DNA of 64,000 nucleotides from Marasmius tenuissimus (GCA_029532415.1 JAQOTA010000050.1:682001-746000), one strand, 5' to 3'; counted from the first letter of the stretch, positions 33,733-45,919 are shown. The notes: generated by a model not told the origin, from the sequence alone. Made by a program: numbers and translations.

Positions 33733-34044
33733 TGTTGAATCTGTGGACTATAATTAGATCCCGGTATATCCGAAGTCCCGGTTCATACTTCCCACAATCA
33801 TATTATGCGGGACTATTGTTCCATTTATTATTTCTACTTATGATCATATGTACAATTTTCATTGTTGTCCTTATATGGTATTCACTATAGTCTCTACATG
33901 TATATAAGCTCGTAGTTCTCTACTTGAATCTACAGTGTGCTTGAGCTTCTACATCTCGCCTCTATCTCTCTAAAACTCCTCTCTGGTAAGTAGTAGTGTA
34001 GCCATGTTGTAGTCCTCTGCACTAGGTGTCATGCCGGCTCATCA
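33733..34044 (+). mobile_element. Solo LTR (family 1) in the Plavaka gene, target duplication CCAAG
   Basis: 312 bp, TGTTGAATCTGTGG...CCGGCTCATCA, flanked by CCAAG at 33728-33732 and 34045-34049. Same family as the copia LTRs at 55639 and 61013. It has the TGTATATAAGC TATA box. Confidence 0.93.
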
Positions 34045-34662
34045 CCAAGGAGACTCCTCGAGAGGTCAAAGCCTGTGGATGACGAGCAGTAGCAACAGCC
34101 AAGCACAAACCTGATACCAGGAAATCGACAATGACCAGGAAGTCTGGTGCTCAAGTGAAGAAGTTCAGTCTCTCCACCGCCAAGCTCCAGCTCGTTTCAT
34201 TGAACTCAAGTGGAAAGAGGGAGCTTGAAGAAGACAACTGGAAGTTTCACTACGTTGGAATGGAAGTCATGGCTCTCTTTAATCTCAGGCCAAAGCTTAC
34301 CTCGTTATCTCCCCAGGTTCACCAATCGTGACACAGTGATGCGATTCCATGGGGGTGGCATTGGACATCCTCATTTCCATGAATTCCTTCGATTGTTCAA
34401 GACGGACACAGGGGTTGATGCTCAGATTTTACCTCGTTATGACGCCGGCAGAGAGGAGACTACTTCCCCCGTCAATAACGAGGTCGACTTGGGTGCTGAA
34501 GAGGAGAAGGCGGAGGAAGCTGAAGTAGAGGAAGAGGAGGCCGAATCTTCTGGATTGGAGGAGTGGGTACTGTTGCCTGCACCTTCAGAACGCAGCGACG
34601 AAGACGAAGTCAACAGTGACTTGGGCAAAGACGACAAGGACATGGAGCATGTAGAGCTGTAA

Positions 34663-35470
34663 TTGTAACTTTTACTACACAATAGAGAAGCGTTTACTTC
34701 TACAGCCATGGTGTGATGGAAACTGTAAGATTGCGGAAGGCTGTGAAAAGGCATTCCCATTCATAGAATCTGCTAACGCGTGGGAAACGCGTCAGTAACA
34801 AGAGAATCAGGTAAGTATTTGAGAACGCATAGCTATGCCTCGTAGACTAATCAACTCATTGATTCATCTGATAGGTCTGTAGACTCCCAAAACACGGTAG
34901 AACGGTCCAAAACCCGTTGAAATACCCTTAACATGCCCCAAAACCGGTTACAACCCCTTTCGTCTCTCGCCACGGATTCGGTGAGTCCTCACGCCCGCAA
35001 CTTGTTTTGAGGGTTTTAACGAGTTTCAGGGGGGTTGTTCTCGTGTTCTAATACATTGACAAATCCCCAAGATTGTGTTTACTTGTTCTGTGAATACTAA
35101 TCGGGTATAACCTCCTCGCAATCCTCCAGTACTGTTTTGAGCCATTCTAACAACCCAGAACTTGTTGTATCTAGGTTCTACTGGTACAGGTATTTTGCTG
35201 ATGTTCACCAACTGCAGATGACAAATGCCCGAAACACCTGCCGACGTGGAATTTAGGGGTGATTAGACCAAATCTTCGATGCAGCCGACCGTAATGGTTT
35301 CCGAGATGGCACTGTGAATTTGAAGTCCAATTGAGGTCATTAGGCTACGTCGCACGGAACCTCACAATGTAATCCATGTTATTAGGCATCGGCAGATTCT
35401 GCCTCACGTACATGTCAGTGCATCAGGATAATTAGACTCAGCCATCGTCCTGGAGGTCTTACTGCATGGT
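34663..35470. other. No gene recognised
   Basis: Contains repeated short phrases resembling AAAACCCGTTGAAATACCCT (34910) and, inverted, GAGGGTTTTAACGAGTTTCA (35020), suggesting a decayed inverted repeat. No convincing exon. Confidence 0.3.
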
Positions 35471-35870
35471 GATCTGGGCATTTGAGTCTCCGAGAGTATA
35501 CTCTAACCGAGTGGCAGCTCGCCTCACACTCAGGATGCATGGTAGGAATGCTAGGACCAGTTGAAACCACGTTATGTGACTCGGTCATTGGAATAGGTTC
35601 GATGATGGGTTGGGTAGGCTTGGTGGAGACAGAGGGCGGGACACTAGTGCGTTTTGTGACTTTTCCGCGGGTATAGTCAATTCAAAAGCAAGGTTCAGTG
35701 ACACCCAGAATAATAGCGTACTTTCCTATTCCTACGAATCAAGCAAAACACCATAAAAAATGAGGCAACGGCACCGATGGCGCTGACCACTCCCGCGATC
35801 ACGCCTTTGTTTGACTTTGGGGAGACAGTGGGAGGTCTGGCGGGACAACGAGAAGTTTGAATACAAGACC
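35470..35870 (-). pseudogene. Single-pass membrane protein, partial
   Basis: A minus-strand exon reads PARPPTVSPKSNKGVIAGVV, continuing into a hydrophobic helix that ends FFMVFCLIRRNRK: a Ser/Pro-rich stalk, one membrane helix and a basic stop-transfer. A cytoplasmic-tail-like Ser/Thr/Pro exon lies downstream (KVTKRTSVPPSVSTKPTQP..., 35460-35660). The exact splice between them was not resolved. It is similar in layout to the gene at 39265-40432. Confidence 0.35.
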
Positions 35871-35899
35871 GAGTAAGTCAATTGTGACTCTTGCCGGGT

Positions 35900-38800
35900 C
35901 TGGGAAGAGGGGGTTATGATCGGGTCAGTGACGGCTGGAAATGGGTCGTACTAGTTCTACTCAAGATATTTGTTGGTGTCCACTAAAAGCAGAAAAGGCA
36001 GCGTCGAGGACGTTGTGGAAGTTATGTCGCTGGGAAATAACTCAATGCTGCCAAGCGGTTGCCGTGTACAAGCTCGCTGATACGTATACCTATTGATCGC
36101 TGTCCTAACCGATTGCAGCTATTGGCATAGCACTGAGGAAGCCTGAGCTATGCAAAAAACTGGCAAGGAGTCACAAGGTACTACAGACCCTGCCTTAAAG
36201 GCTCGAGGGTCGCCAAATCACGGAGACTCGTTGCAGATTGCAGAGCACCAGGTTTTGTGACACTAAGTCCGAAGGTGTACGATGGTGGGGTTTATGCAAA
36301 GGAGGAAGGGACGTCTCGCCCAACGGGGCGGACTTATGGAAGGTGCAATACCACGCTGATAATAATTTTGTGTCTGCTCAGCTGGGTGTTACAAGCTTGG
36401 ATATATCTTTCCTGGTAACCTTGTATGGTACCATCAGGAAAGATATGGTACTAAGGACCGATTGGTGAATCACAGCCCAATCCTTGCCATATGAATTCTG
36501 AACATGATAGAAATACCTTTGTTCCCGAAAGGTGATCGATGGTCGCGCGGTTTGACCCTATTTGCATGGAGAACTTGCAGTTAACTCACCGAAGTGCCTT
36601 CAGGAATCAGAAAATGCAGTAGTTTCTTCTAACACAGTGACTCCCGGTGAGTACTCCTTAAGCATACCGAACATCAACTCCTCTGTGATCCGAAGGACGG
36701 AAGCATTTACCAACAATAACATCCATGTACTGAACATTGGTTCCGGGATGAAACCAAGTGCACACGGCAGCTGCTTATAATCAATTTGGATGCCACACAC
36801 GCGGCGTGTGACGCAGGGATACAAGTTCAGAAATTTGGGCTCCTTCGGCTTTTGGTACGTTTGGAACTGGACACTTTGATTGGACCCTCTGTGGCCTGAT
36901 GGCCATCCAGATATCTTCTGCAAGTTCTTGGGCCCGTAAGAGGTCTTCCAGGCATGTTCTCCACGTTGAAAGTAGCGCAATGTGTATCGCTTGCTATCCT
37001 TCCCGGTGACTCGTTGCCCATGGGCAGTTTCCAAGTAGAAGTTGCCCCGGGCAGCTGCCCCGGGCGAGGGCAATCCAAAATCCTTGCCCTTGCCCTCTGC
37101 CCTCTCTGCCCTCACTCAGGGCAGGGTAGGGCAAGCCAGCCCCAGGCAAGGCAAGGCAGGGTTCCAGGGCAAGTGCCCTGCCCTGACATCACTTCGGAGT
37201 CACAACTCTCATTAGGATGTTCTCCCATCTGTGATGGTATCATGAACCTCATGCGTAGGCTACATTTTACAGTTGTGAGACTCCTGTGGGCATGTCGTCC
37301 GACCTATTAACCTACCGGAGTATCGGCAGACAAGTAGAGGACAGGCATAATCACAATTCTTGTGTGAGTCGTCTCGCCATTCGCCTCAAGTTCATTTTCG
37401 ACTCTAAGTGTGCAGCATGGCTCATTCATGTGCGCTCCATGCGCTTGGGTGGATCGCGTATATTGCTGTCATTCTCTCAGTAGGCGACACGGCAGGATTA
37501 CTGCTTTTCAAGTGGTGGTATGTTCAGTGTCCTAGTAGCCTGAACCCTTGAACTTCCGCACCCGACCTTGACTTTCGGGAGAATTGCCCCAACACTCCTG
37601 GTCATCCGTGCCTCTTCTTTGAAAGCCGAGAAAGCCCATGGTGACGGCTGCGCACTTTGATTATGTATCTACAGAAGACGCCGCGCTGGATAATAAAGGG
37701 TCGCGAGTCAATTGCGTGGTACTAATATTAGTGCAATATTGAAACTGTCAGCCTTTCTGTGAAATCCCTCATTCTCTAGCTCCACACGTCACGTCGTCCA
37801 ATTGACCATTGAATGACCTTAGCTCGTTTCTTGACGCGTTTGGAGTCTCACGGAGTCATTGGCCTCCCTATCTATGAGTCGCTCTCCGACACCTTGTCTG
37901 GATTATATACGGGTGGAGCTATGACTAGTCATCGCCCACAATCCGCTTAAATATTCCAGATGCTCTTCTAAGTACACGTCACATAAATTGCCATCCCGAT
38001 AGTACCAGACTTATGGAGGGGAGATGGAGTATACTACGGCTTATAGCAATTCATACTCGTGCGCTCGACTAGTATCACCTACGAACACCCCTACAATGGC
38101 TAAAACAAGCGATTCAGACTTTAAGTACGGTATCTTGAGAACAATCCTACTGACCGCGGTAAGATATCTGTTTGTTCACTAGACGACCGTTCTACCACAT
38201 AAACCCCAGGTCCACCTTTTTCTGTACCGCCTCTACATACCACTTCTCGGAAGGGGAATTGACATCCTACACAGAGGCAGGAAGAACGGTGGATTGGCGC
38301 ATCGTTCATTCCGCTCACCAACCATTCTCCTGTTTTTTTTGTTTTTTTTTGCTTCAATCAGTGTCCCTCTTGGACTTGTCTATGATGTTTTCTCCCTGAC
38401 GAGCAAGTATTGAACAACCCTCAAGCTCGAAGGTGTTCCGTCAACAGTTCGATTGGGGATTGTTGCAGAAGGGTTGAAGTACGTTCGACTTACCCTGTGC
38501 CTGATCTAATGGTGATCACCACGCAGGATATCTCGTATCTCTTTCTTTTCTTTGATACGGTACGCTCCCGTAGAAGTTGAGATGGTCTGGGGCTGATAGC
38601 AACGGAGGGAGAATTACGAGCGACGCTATCCTGGTTGGTCGATGCAGCATATGAACGTGTACCGTCGAGTACCGAACTCACCTAGCCATTTATCGGACTG
38701 AGACCGTATTTTGGTATGCATGAAGAGGACAACAATCGTGTTTGCTGGTTTGCTGGGCTATACGTCGCATCCTGTAGCTAACCTATTTTGACTGGTTGTA

Positions 38801-39200
38801 CCATACATTTTTGATGCTGTTCTCTATGTGCATGCCACTCGAGCCAAATCATGACGGAAGAAAGCTCTTTTTCGGAACGTCTGTGCACATTTTTGCGCTC
38901 ACCCAGTATGGCTGAGAGCCACAAAGCCATGGGCAAGTAATCCTGAGTCTCAAAAGCTCTATGAAGGTAAGAAACTGAGAACTTTCCACCGTCCCAGTTG
39001 AATTTCTAGTACAATCACAAATAAAGCCGGGCCCGGAGGCAGATACACTAAAATAAATGCTCCATCATCCAGAGACAACCGACAAATGTGAACACCTATT
39101 TCTCGTATTGCCCAGTTGTATGAATCGCAAAATCACCTCCCACGCCGACCGACTGGCGGGGGTAATATTATCAGGCGGCGTCTCCAGGTAAAGATTCACC
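35900..39200. other. No gene recognised; low-complexity segment inside
   Basis: Open frames here (for example minus 36600-37115) overlap low-complexity sequence and show no domain. A poly-T tract lies near 38333-38350. The GGGCA-rich array at 37045-37185 is listed separately. Confidence 0.4.
37045..37185. repeat. GGGCA/TGCCC-rich minisatellite-like array
   Basis: Dense short variants of CAGGGCA, AAGGCA and their complements (for example GGGCAGGGTAGGGCAAG near 37122), including CCCGGGCAGCTGCCCCGGG, a hairpin-forming palindrome near 37048. Both orientations of the motif occur, so the array can fold back. Confidence 0.55.
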
Positions 39201-39264
39201 AGGGTTTTGGTTTATCAGTCAAGTGTGTATGAGTTTCGAGACTACACTCCTGCTATTGAAACGT

Positions 39265-40432
39265 CTACCTACTTGCTGAAGAAACATAATCTGGTGGCGC
39301 CTCTTCCCCTGGCTCGAGTACCTCCAGCCTGCGCAGCGCAGCAGTCAGCTGGGCTCGTAGGACCTGCACATTATCCACGTCCATGGTAAAATCAGTGGAA
39401 ACTACAGGGGAAGAAACCCCGGAGCGTTCGGGCCGCTCCCCGCCCTCAGGATCAAGGGGTTGTGGGTATGCCCGAGCGCTTCTTGTGTCATTCGGAATCT
39501 CCGACGAGCTCAGTGCACTCCGAGGCTTCTCCCGTACTGCATTGGCAATAGAGTTTGACGATGCCTGTGTGTTTGAGGTAGTGAGAGGCGCCAATGCAGA
39601 TCCTTTCGAGTCTGACCCTTTCTCAGTTGGTCGGGCTGACGGAGACAGTGGGTGAGGCATCATGTTTACGCTCTCTTGCAATCGTCGAGTATCTGTGGGG
39701 GAAGCTTAGTCAGCGATAATATCATAGCCTCATTGTCTTGAACCTACTATGTTTTCCTCGCCTCCAACACAAAAGCAGGAGGAGCAGGATCAGCAAAGTC
39801 AATCCAATCGCTAATCCGGATATGAGACCTATATTTGTCCTGTGTGGTGACCCTGGCGGCTCTGAGGGCGTAGAACCAAGGCTAGTCGTGGGGGCCACCG
39901 TGGTGGTCGTGCTTTGAGATGTAGTGCTGAGCTTAGAGGGACTCAATTGGGACTGCGAGATGCTAGAATCCAGCTTTGATGTCTGGGAAGATGTTGTCCT
40001 CGTTGCAGACGGAGCACTCAGAGATGAAGAGGTATCACTCGGAGAAAGTGTCTGAACCTCCTGTCCCTGATCACTTTTGCGCAGCGTAAGACAGAGTTGT
40101 GTACTTTAGAAGGGGGAACACCATTGCTCACGATGTAGTGGAAGGGTTGTCAACTGCCGTTATCACTGGGCCTACGTTGGTAGTGTTGGTAATGCTGAAG
40201 ATCTCTATAAGATAATGTGGGTACGCATGAAAAGAGAAATTGTTACTGAGATGTGCTCGTAGATTGCGTGCTTGATAGATGAATCAGGGGGAAAGATGAT
40301 TTCAATAAGTACTTCCAGATATTTAGTGTTAACTCCAGTCACCCACGTTGCAGTCGGGCGTGTGTTGGTCGCCTCGCTAGGCAGCGAAGGACTAGCGACA
40401 GAGGTCGGAGGTCTGGATATGTTGGTCGGCAT
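39265..40432 (-). CDS. Ser/Thr-rich single-pass membrane protein (Mid2-like layout)
   Basis: Minus strand. The last exon, 39265-39692, joins through a 55-bp intron (39693-39747, GTAGG...CACAG) to the membrane exon starting 39748, which joins through another intron near 40070-40125 to 40126 and upward. The order is: Ser/Thr-rich extracellular stretch; one helix, IGLISGLAIGLTLLILLLLL; a basic CWRRGKH; then a long Ser/Pro-rich cytoplasmic tail ending in a Leu-rich helix and PPDYVSSASR. The layout, including the final PPDY-type tail, is typical of basidiomycete Mid2-like wall-sensor-type proteins. The first exons (a possible signal peptide near 40797-40582) are uncertain. Confidence 0.5.
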
Positions 40433-40505
40433 TTTCAGCAGGACTGCAGCTCCTCAGTCAGTGAATTTCGTACAGAAAATCTACCGAGGACGAGTCGGAG
40501 AATAG

Positions 40506-40583
40506 CGTGGGGAGAATTCGGCCCAGTTCCGACGACGTCGTAAACGTGGGGAGAATTTGGCTCAGGTCCGACGACGTCGTATC
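40506..40583. repeat. Two-copy 39-bp tandem repeat
   Basis: CGTGGGGAGAATT.GGC.CAG starts at 40506 and again at 40545, each copy ending in the palindrome ACGACGTCGT. The period is 13 codons, in the 5' part of the membrane-protein gene. Confidence 0.75.
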
Positions 40584-40799
40584 AGCCCTTGGCATTCGGG
40601 GTGGCTTTTGAGAAGGGGAATCTCGCTCTATGGGCATTTAAGCCAATGACTGCAATTAGAGCGTAAGCAACACTCACTATTGCAGGCAAAAGAGACATTT
40701 CTGCCTCGATACTTGTGATATGCTGTTCCAATATGCTCACGATGATCAGGTAACAAACATAAACTATGGATATATGGTGCTCACTGTTGAAATCCATGG

Positions 40800-42358
40800 A
40801 AGTGGTGGTCTGACTGCTGTCCTAAGCCGTGGTGGGTATGGGGGGTTTTTATAACGCGATCCCGTACTCGCAACCTTGGAGGCCTTCTCAAGTTCGGGCC
40901 CTCCGACCAATTGACCTTGCTCGGTCAGAGTGGGAATTCCTGGTTCAAAGATTCAGACACAGACTTTTAAAATATGTGCTGGGACTGTCAATAATGGAGA
41001 AGGTCATCTATACATCAATTAATCATATTCTCTTTCATCAATCTGTCTGATATTCCGTGAAACCAGGTTGGTGGAGGTCCCCTTTTATAGTTATTTTCGT
41101 AGATCAAAGTCAGCAACAAGGTCCCTGTTTCACAAGGTGCTCAGTAATAGATCCCGCACAACCGAAAATCTGACGCAGACGCGATTGACAGATAGATGAA
41201 TGATGCCTTGATTTGGAAACTCAGGATGCTCCGAGCGAGCTTCCACCATCTCAAGTCTGATTTATCTTGTCTGATACATATCGGAGAGGAACAATCTCAA
41301 CCGTGAAGAGCCCACGCTACAGTCTATCTATCATGATTCCGTGAACACACATTGTATAACGTATCGACTTCCCGACTTTGCTTCCGGGTCTGCCAAGACA
41401 CCCAAGATACTTCAATTTCAACAAGTCATGGAAGGTAAGAGTTTGCTTTATCATTTAGGCTGACACCCTAACTCGGCCTCAGCAAATGATAGGTCTGGAT
41501 TGCGGTAGAAAGTAGGATCCGGATTGGCAAATGATGAGAGAGGGATTCGAACCTATGCACTTTCTGATAAATGGGTTTTTGACGAGCGTCATCGGCAAGC
41601 TCGGTAATGCTCAGCCCACAGAATGTAAACTCCAGATAGCCTGGAGGATACTGCTGTCTCGAGCCTGCCAAGGCTTAGCAAAGACGACCCGAGACAGATT
41701 TCGGACACTCATAACACTTTTGTGGGCACTCGATATACCGAATTGTGCTACTCGCACATTCTAATCAAATTATGAGGTAGGATTCAATAGTTCCTGCTTT
41801 ACCTCATTGGATGGACGGTGTTTACTGCTTGTCTCTCGTCAAAGTCGCGCAATTTAATAGTAATGGACTCTGTTCTTGTCCAAATTTCAGTAGGTCCCGA
41901 GCTTTCTCTGTCGGGATTAGGACCTGACAATCAATTTCAGGGGATTGCCACGTAGCGCTCGCACACGGCTGCCGCTCTGGGATCGGCCCGCTCAATCAAT
42001 TGATCACCCACCAGGCTCCGACGACAAATCGGCAGTCAGATAACCTTTAAACGTGTCCCATCGTCGCGAGTCTAAGTATACAAGCCCACCCTCAGTTAGT
42101 AGCTTCAGAGGGCTTGTAGTAATAGTGACCACCGTATGCATTTCAAATGTACTTTATAGTATAAGTGCTATAGGCCCACGCTCGTGTCTAGACTCAAGCA
42201 TCACGAAGACTACTAGTAGAGTCATAGACTTATGCTAGTAACTTAGCCTGACAAGTACTATCAGGTTCAATAGTTCAGAGGACCGTTAATTAGTGCTAAT
42301 TACTGACTGGACCTTCTGGGCGGGCAGATTACTGTGAAATATCAGTAATTGATGGTAT
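40800..42358. other. No gene recognised
   Basis: Only short frames. A 9-bp inverted repeat (TACAAGCCC ... GGGCTTGTA) lies at about 42079-42118 and could form a hairpin. Confidence 0.4.
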
Positions 42359-43765
42359 TTATTGGTGATTAGCAAAGTAGGTTTTTTCAGATGGGGTAGA
42401 GGTCAGCGCAGCCTTGTGGGACGTTGGGACATGCCCGGGGACCGAAAAGAAGAACGAAAAGGCGGAGTAGCGACGCTCCCTATCGTTGGATGAGAAGAGT
42501 GATCGATGAACCAACTCGTCGACACCATAGAACAAGTGTCCTTCCCGTTTCAACATCGAGTCAAGATCATCCCCACTGATGGATGTGCCGTAGAGCACCA
42601 GGCGATGGATATGAGGGCGAGCCTCGAGTATTGTGCGTAACGTTTTGACGGAGACGTAATTGTTATGAGATATGTTGAGGTACTGGATACGATGTGAAGC
42701 ATCGAAGACGGACAAGACCTTGATGAGGCGGCTAGAGCGCATCGTGAGGTCTGTGAGGTTGATTGTATCGGGATGAGCTCGGATGATCCTCTCGACGAGT
42801 CCTGACGCCGTGGGCTGTTCGTAAAAGGCGGTAGTTCCATGTCGGTGCCGCTGTCGGGAGTCCATTTCACGTAGAGTATTCAGAACCGATGCTGCCTTCT
42901 CAGGAAGATTAAGGAAGGGCTCGAGAAATTCAAGGATCGGTTCATCACTCCAGATGACCTGCTGAATAGCTGGGGCTAGGGCCAGATCTGCGAGAGTGAG
43001 TATGGAAACATTTTGGCTACGTGTGAGGCTGGATGTGGGGAACGCGAGTCACGGAAAGTCCCAGGCCAAGCTTCAGCGAGCACATCGTTGGGTATCACTT
43101 TGACTCGCTCAAAGTAATCGATAAGTGCTTAAGCCCTTGATCGAGATGATAATCGTCATAGCGAGACCTCTCGAGATATTCCACTGCGCTGATAGGACCT
43201 GTAGTACCCCAGTCGTGGCAATAGGCAGGGTTGTCACTGTCAGGATCAGTAATGTCGAAAACGGTGATACCCTCTTCGTTATCCAAAAACATTCATCATG
43301 CCGGTTGATAACAACATGGATAGGGTATCAACTCACAGTATGGATCGTCCTCCACGTCCAGAGTTCTTTCATTGAATCAAATAAACGGACTAGGGCTCGG
43401 TCCTCGGAATGTTATTGCAAAACAGAGAGCTGACGAAAGGACACGGAACATTGGCGGGTCCTAGTTTTATGCCACCTTGTATTGCTCTGAGTTCTTCGCG
43501 AATAACTTCTGCGTTGCCTTCGACCTTTACGAGCTTAATAAAACGGTGGGTGGCTTCTGCCACGCGTCGCTCCCAGCACCTAGAAAATAGGAATCGATGA
43601 TCAATGCGAGAAAATGGAGAATAATTTCAGGTTGCCAAAGGTGTGCCACTCTCCTACCGTTCGACGTTCGTGATGCCACCCTGCTATATAGCGATAAGTG
43701 GGTTTCTTTGCGCCGGGATCTGATACTCGAGCAATAGCATAGGTTTCATGTCTTTGACGACCCAT
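42359..43765 (-). pseudogene. Leucine-rich-repeat family protein, copy 1 (C-terminus lost)
   Basis: Minus-strand, multi-exon. Start ATG 43763-43765: MGRQRHETYAIARV, then YRYIAGWHHERR. Later pieces read WERRVAEATHRFIKLV, NEEGITVFDITDPDSDNPAYC (43095-43292) and, at 42359-42865, an LRR region with RIQYLNISHNNYVSVKTLR and HRLVLYGTSISGDDL. This order matches a large Agaricomycete family of unknown function with an N-terminal MGRxRH segment and C-terminal repeats. The first splice junction does not keep frame by eye. The reading diverges after FSFFFSVPG, where copy 2 continues, so the C-terminal domain is missing. Confidence 0.5.
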
Positions 43766-44092
43766 CAGACTGCAGTATGTATAGGAGGTGGTGGAAGGAG
43801 GACAAGGAGTTGTGCAGAACAGCTCGCTCGAAATGACGGTTTGACTCGGAATCGACTTCCGGCCGCAGTCACCATGGGAGTAATTATTTACTAGGTTCAA
43901 CGATTACCGGTTACCATTACCGCGTGCACTGAGTCGTCTATGTGCAGTGATGTACGCTTATGGGTGATAGAACCCCCATTACTTGCAATTGTAACAACGA
44001 TACATTCAACACCACAATATTTTATGGTGATCGTTATGTAGTGCAAGTCTCAGTACTTCAGTCGTCAGACCCTCGATTGTGTATATATCCCC

Positions 44093-44932
44093 TCAAAGCC
44101 AGCTTCCGGTAAAGTTGCCAAAATTCCCCTCCGTCAAGGGAAGAAGAACGGGCACAAAATCATAACCGTACAGTCTAACTTGCGACCGCGAAACCAACTC
44201 CTTCAATCGTGCTTCCAGCTTCTCGATTTCTTCAACAAGAATCGCTGGAGGTTCGGGGTATCCCTCCGCCTTTAGCTCCAGAACAAAGGAAGTGAGATCA
44301 TATACTCGATTGCCACGAATGAATCCGTATAAACGTGACGCCTCGGTAGGATCCATTTCAGGGGCCAGGACGAGAACGAACATCCAGCCCTCCGAAAAGG
44401 CTCTATCGGATGCAAAGGAGGAGCAGATCACTGGACGCTGGTACCACGGCTTGTCGCTATAATCGGCCGTCCCACCGCTCAACATTGGCATGCTTTTCGC
44501 CACATGCGCGTAATCAAATCGTTCGCGCTCGGGCATCTCCAACGCAAACACCCAACTCTTGAACAAGTCGGCGACCGACTGCAGAACAACGGAGGGAACC
44601 AGAAGAGGGGAGGAAGCCACTGAAACCGCGAATTGGGTGGAGATGAGACCTCCTGGTCTCGAGAAGAAGAACGAAAAGGCGGGATAGCGACCCTTCCTAT
44701 TGTAGGGAGAGAAAAACAACGGATGAATCAACTCGTCGACGCCAAAGAACAAGTGCCTTTCTTGTTCCAACATCGAGTTAAGATTATCCCTACTGATGGA
44801 CGTGTCGTAGAGCACCAGGCGGTGAATATGAGGATGAGCCTCGAGTATCGCCCGTAGCGTTTTAACGGAGACGTATTTGTTATGAGATATGTTGAGGTAC
44901 TGCCACTTCGACACTCTTGACCTCACAGGCAA
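44093..44932 (-). pseudogene. Leucine-rich-repeat family protein, copy 2 (N-terminus lost)
   Basis: A 279-codon open piece. It begins WQYLNISHNKYVSVKTLRA and HRLVLYDTSISRDNL, near-identical to copy 1, and then continues into the C-terminal domain that copy 1 lacks (for example FALEMPERERFDYAHVAKSM, SEGWMFVLVLAPEMDP, RLYGYDFVPVLLPL). Nothing upstream of 44932 matches the N-terminal half, so it is a 5'-truncated duplicate. The apparent first Met is not the family start. Confidence 0.6.
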
Positions 44933-45071
44933 ACATCAAGGAGGAAACATCCTCAAACGTTGATATCTACAATCAATCTACTTTCATGACTCACACAATG
45001 ACCTCTGAGTCGGTTGACGAAGATATCGTACTAGGAATCATTGGAGACCGCTCTATGGCTCGTGACACAGG

Positions 45072-45340
45072 GTGAAATGGCAGAATTTGCCGATTGGTAA
45101 ATTCTGTGAAGGATATGAGAATTACTGACCTATTTCAACCAATTCAGATGGCACGTGACTTTCCCACGGAGGTTTTTTTCGCCAAAAAATCCCATAAATC
45201 GAGAAAAAAATTAATGGCGGGGTTTCCCAAAAGTGGGTGTGACGTGTGACATCCGAATTGATTGAAATAGGTCAGTACTTACAATTTGCTGAAAATCTGC
45301 TGAGGATTGGACAATTGGCGAATTCTGGGATATTTCATGC
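45072..45340. mobile_element. MITE with inverted-repeat arms
   Basis: The strongest arms are TACTGACCTATTTCAACCAA (45123 on) and, reversed from 45277, TACTGACCTATTTCAATCAA; they continue for about 30 bases. Weaker matching extends outward: CAGAATTTGCCGATTG (45080) against CAGAATTCGCCAATTG (reverse of about 45330). The inner unit could be a 151-bp element with TA duplication (45125-45275). No coding sequence. Confidence 0.5.
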
Positions 45341-45620
45341 AGTTTGCGGACAATTCACCAAGACTTATCAAGACAATTTCTCAAGAAAAGACAAGAATTT
45401 GCCATGCAGAAATATCTGACAATTTACCAACAATCTGTGGATTGCTATTCCCTGCCCCTCCTCCCCTGCATGCAGGTTGTTGAATTGACGTTGATTGGAG
45501 TATGCTACCACATAGAAGAAAACATTGATGATGGAGATATTAAGTATAGAACTTCAGTTGATATCTCCCTCCCAACATTCTCATACAACGCGGCAACCCA
45601 GCTCGAAAGAACCACTCTAC

Positions 45621-45878
45621 TGTTGAGGCAGAGGTCCTGCCCATGCAGTGGCAGCATGAGACAGACTAGCTCACCTGGAGATAGGCTTAGAGGCAGCAAC
45701 GAGAGTAGTAAAAGTACTGGGATTGCATGTAGATACAGAGCTACTTATATACTATACAGAGGTGGCTGTAGCTACTATAACAGGAGTGTCTAGGAATAGC
45801 ATAGATCATAGTGAAATGATTGAAGCATAGATATGGCCCGATACAACAGTCCATATATCTGGTAGTTTGGATTCAACA
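45621..45878 (-). repeat. 3' LTR of copia family 3
   Basis: 258 bp, clearly the same family as 2622-2881, with a TATATAAG box near 45750. Confidence 0.85.
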
Positions 45879-45919
45879 CTCCCCCTCACTAAGTGCGGCA
45901 CAAGTAGAGCACGAAACGT

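Larger units (their letters stand above)
30562..34662 (+). pseudogene. Plavaka-type transposase, broken by two solo LTRs and a stop
   Basis: Exonic pieces: 30562-31935 (with TGA at 30760-30762), 31988-32073 joined past an LTR to 32659-32799, 32849-33098, 33147-33313, 33368-33473, 33528-33732, then 34050-34662 beyond a second LTR. Introns are 48-54 bp with GT/AG ends. Diagnostic segments: NVLNFRLFDWVYE, FTKLHLQPYKEFW, THFANFGTASSWPIYMYLGN, FFTAHHLGYIPQ, MQAVWNLI, FSYFADYPEKI, LLPFGFDLYLLHEFKLGVWK, VPMFGRSTIRRFH, LFNLAAWHAYSKLRLHTDST, and a late MRFHGGGIGH. These match the Plavaka transposases of Agaricomycetes. The part between 34050 and 34330 is out of frame and looks partly deleted. The tail is Glu-rich. 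Confidence 0.85.

Noticed and set aside
36600..37115. 171-codon minus-strand frame
   Set aside because: Partly made of the GGGCA array; composition and lack of motif argue against a protein.
41525..41620. Possible tRNA on the minus strand (GGTTCGAATCCC-like T loop near 41541)
   Set aside because: The T-stem does not pair beyond two bases and no D-arm, anticodon arm or acceptor pairing follows.
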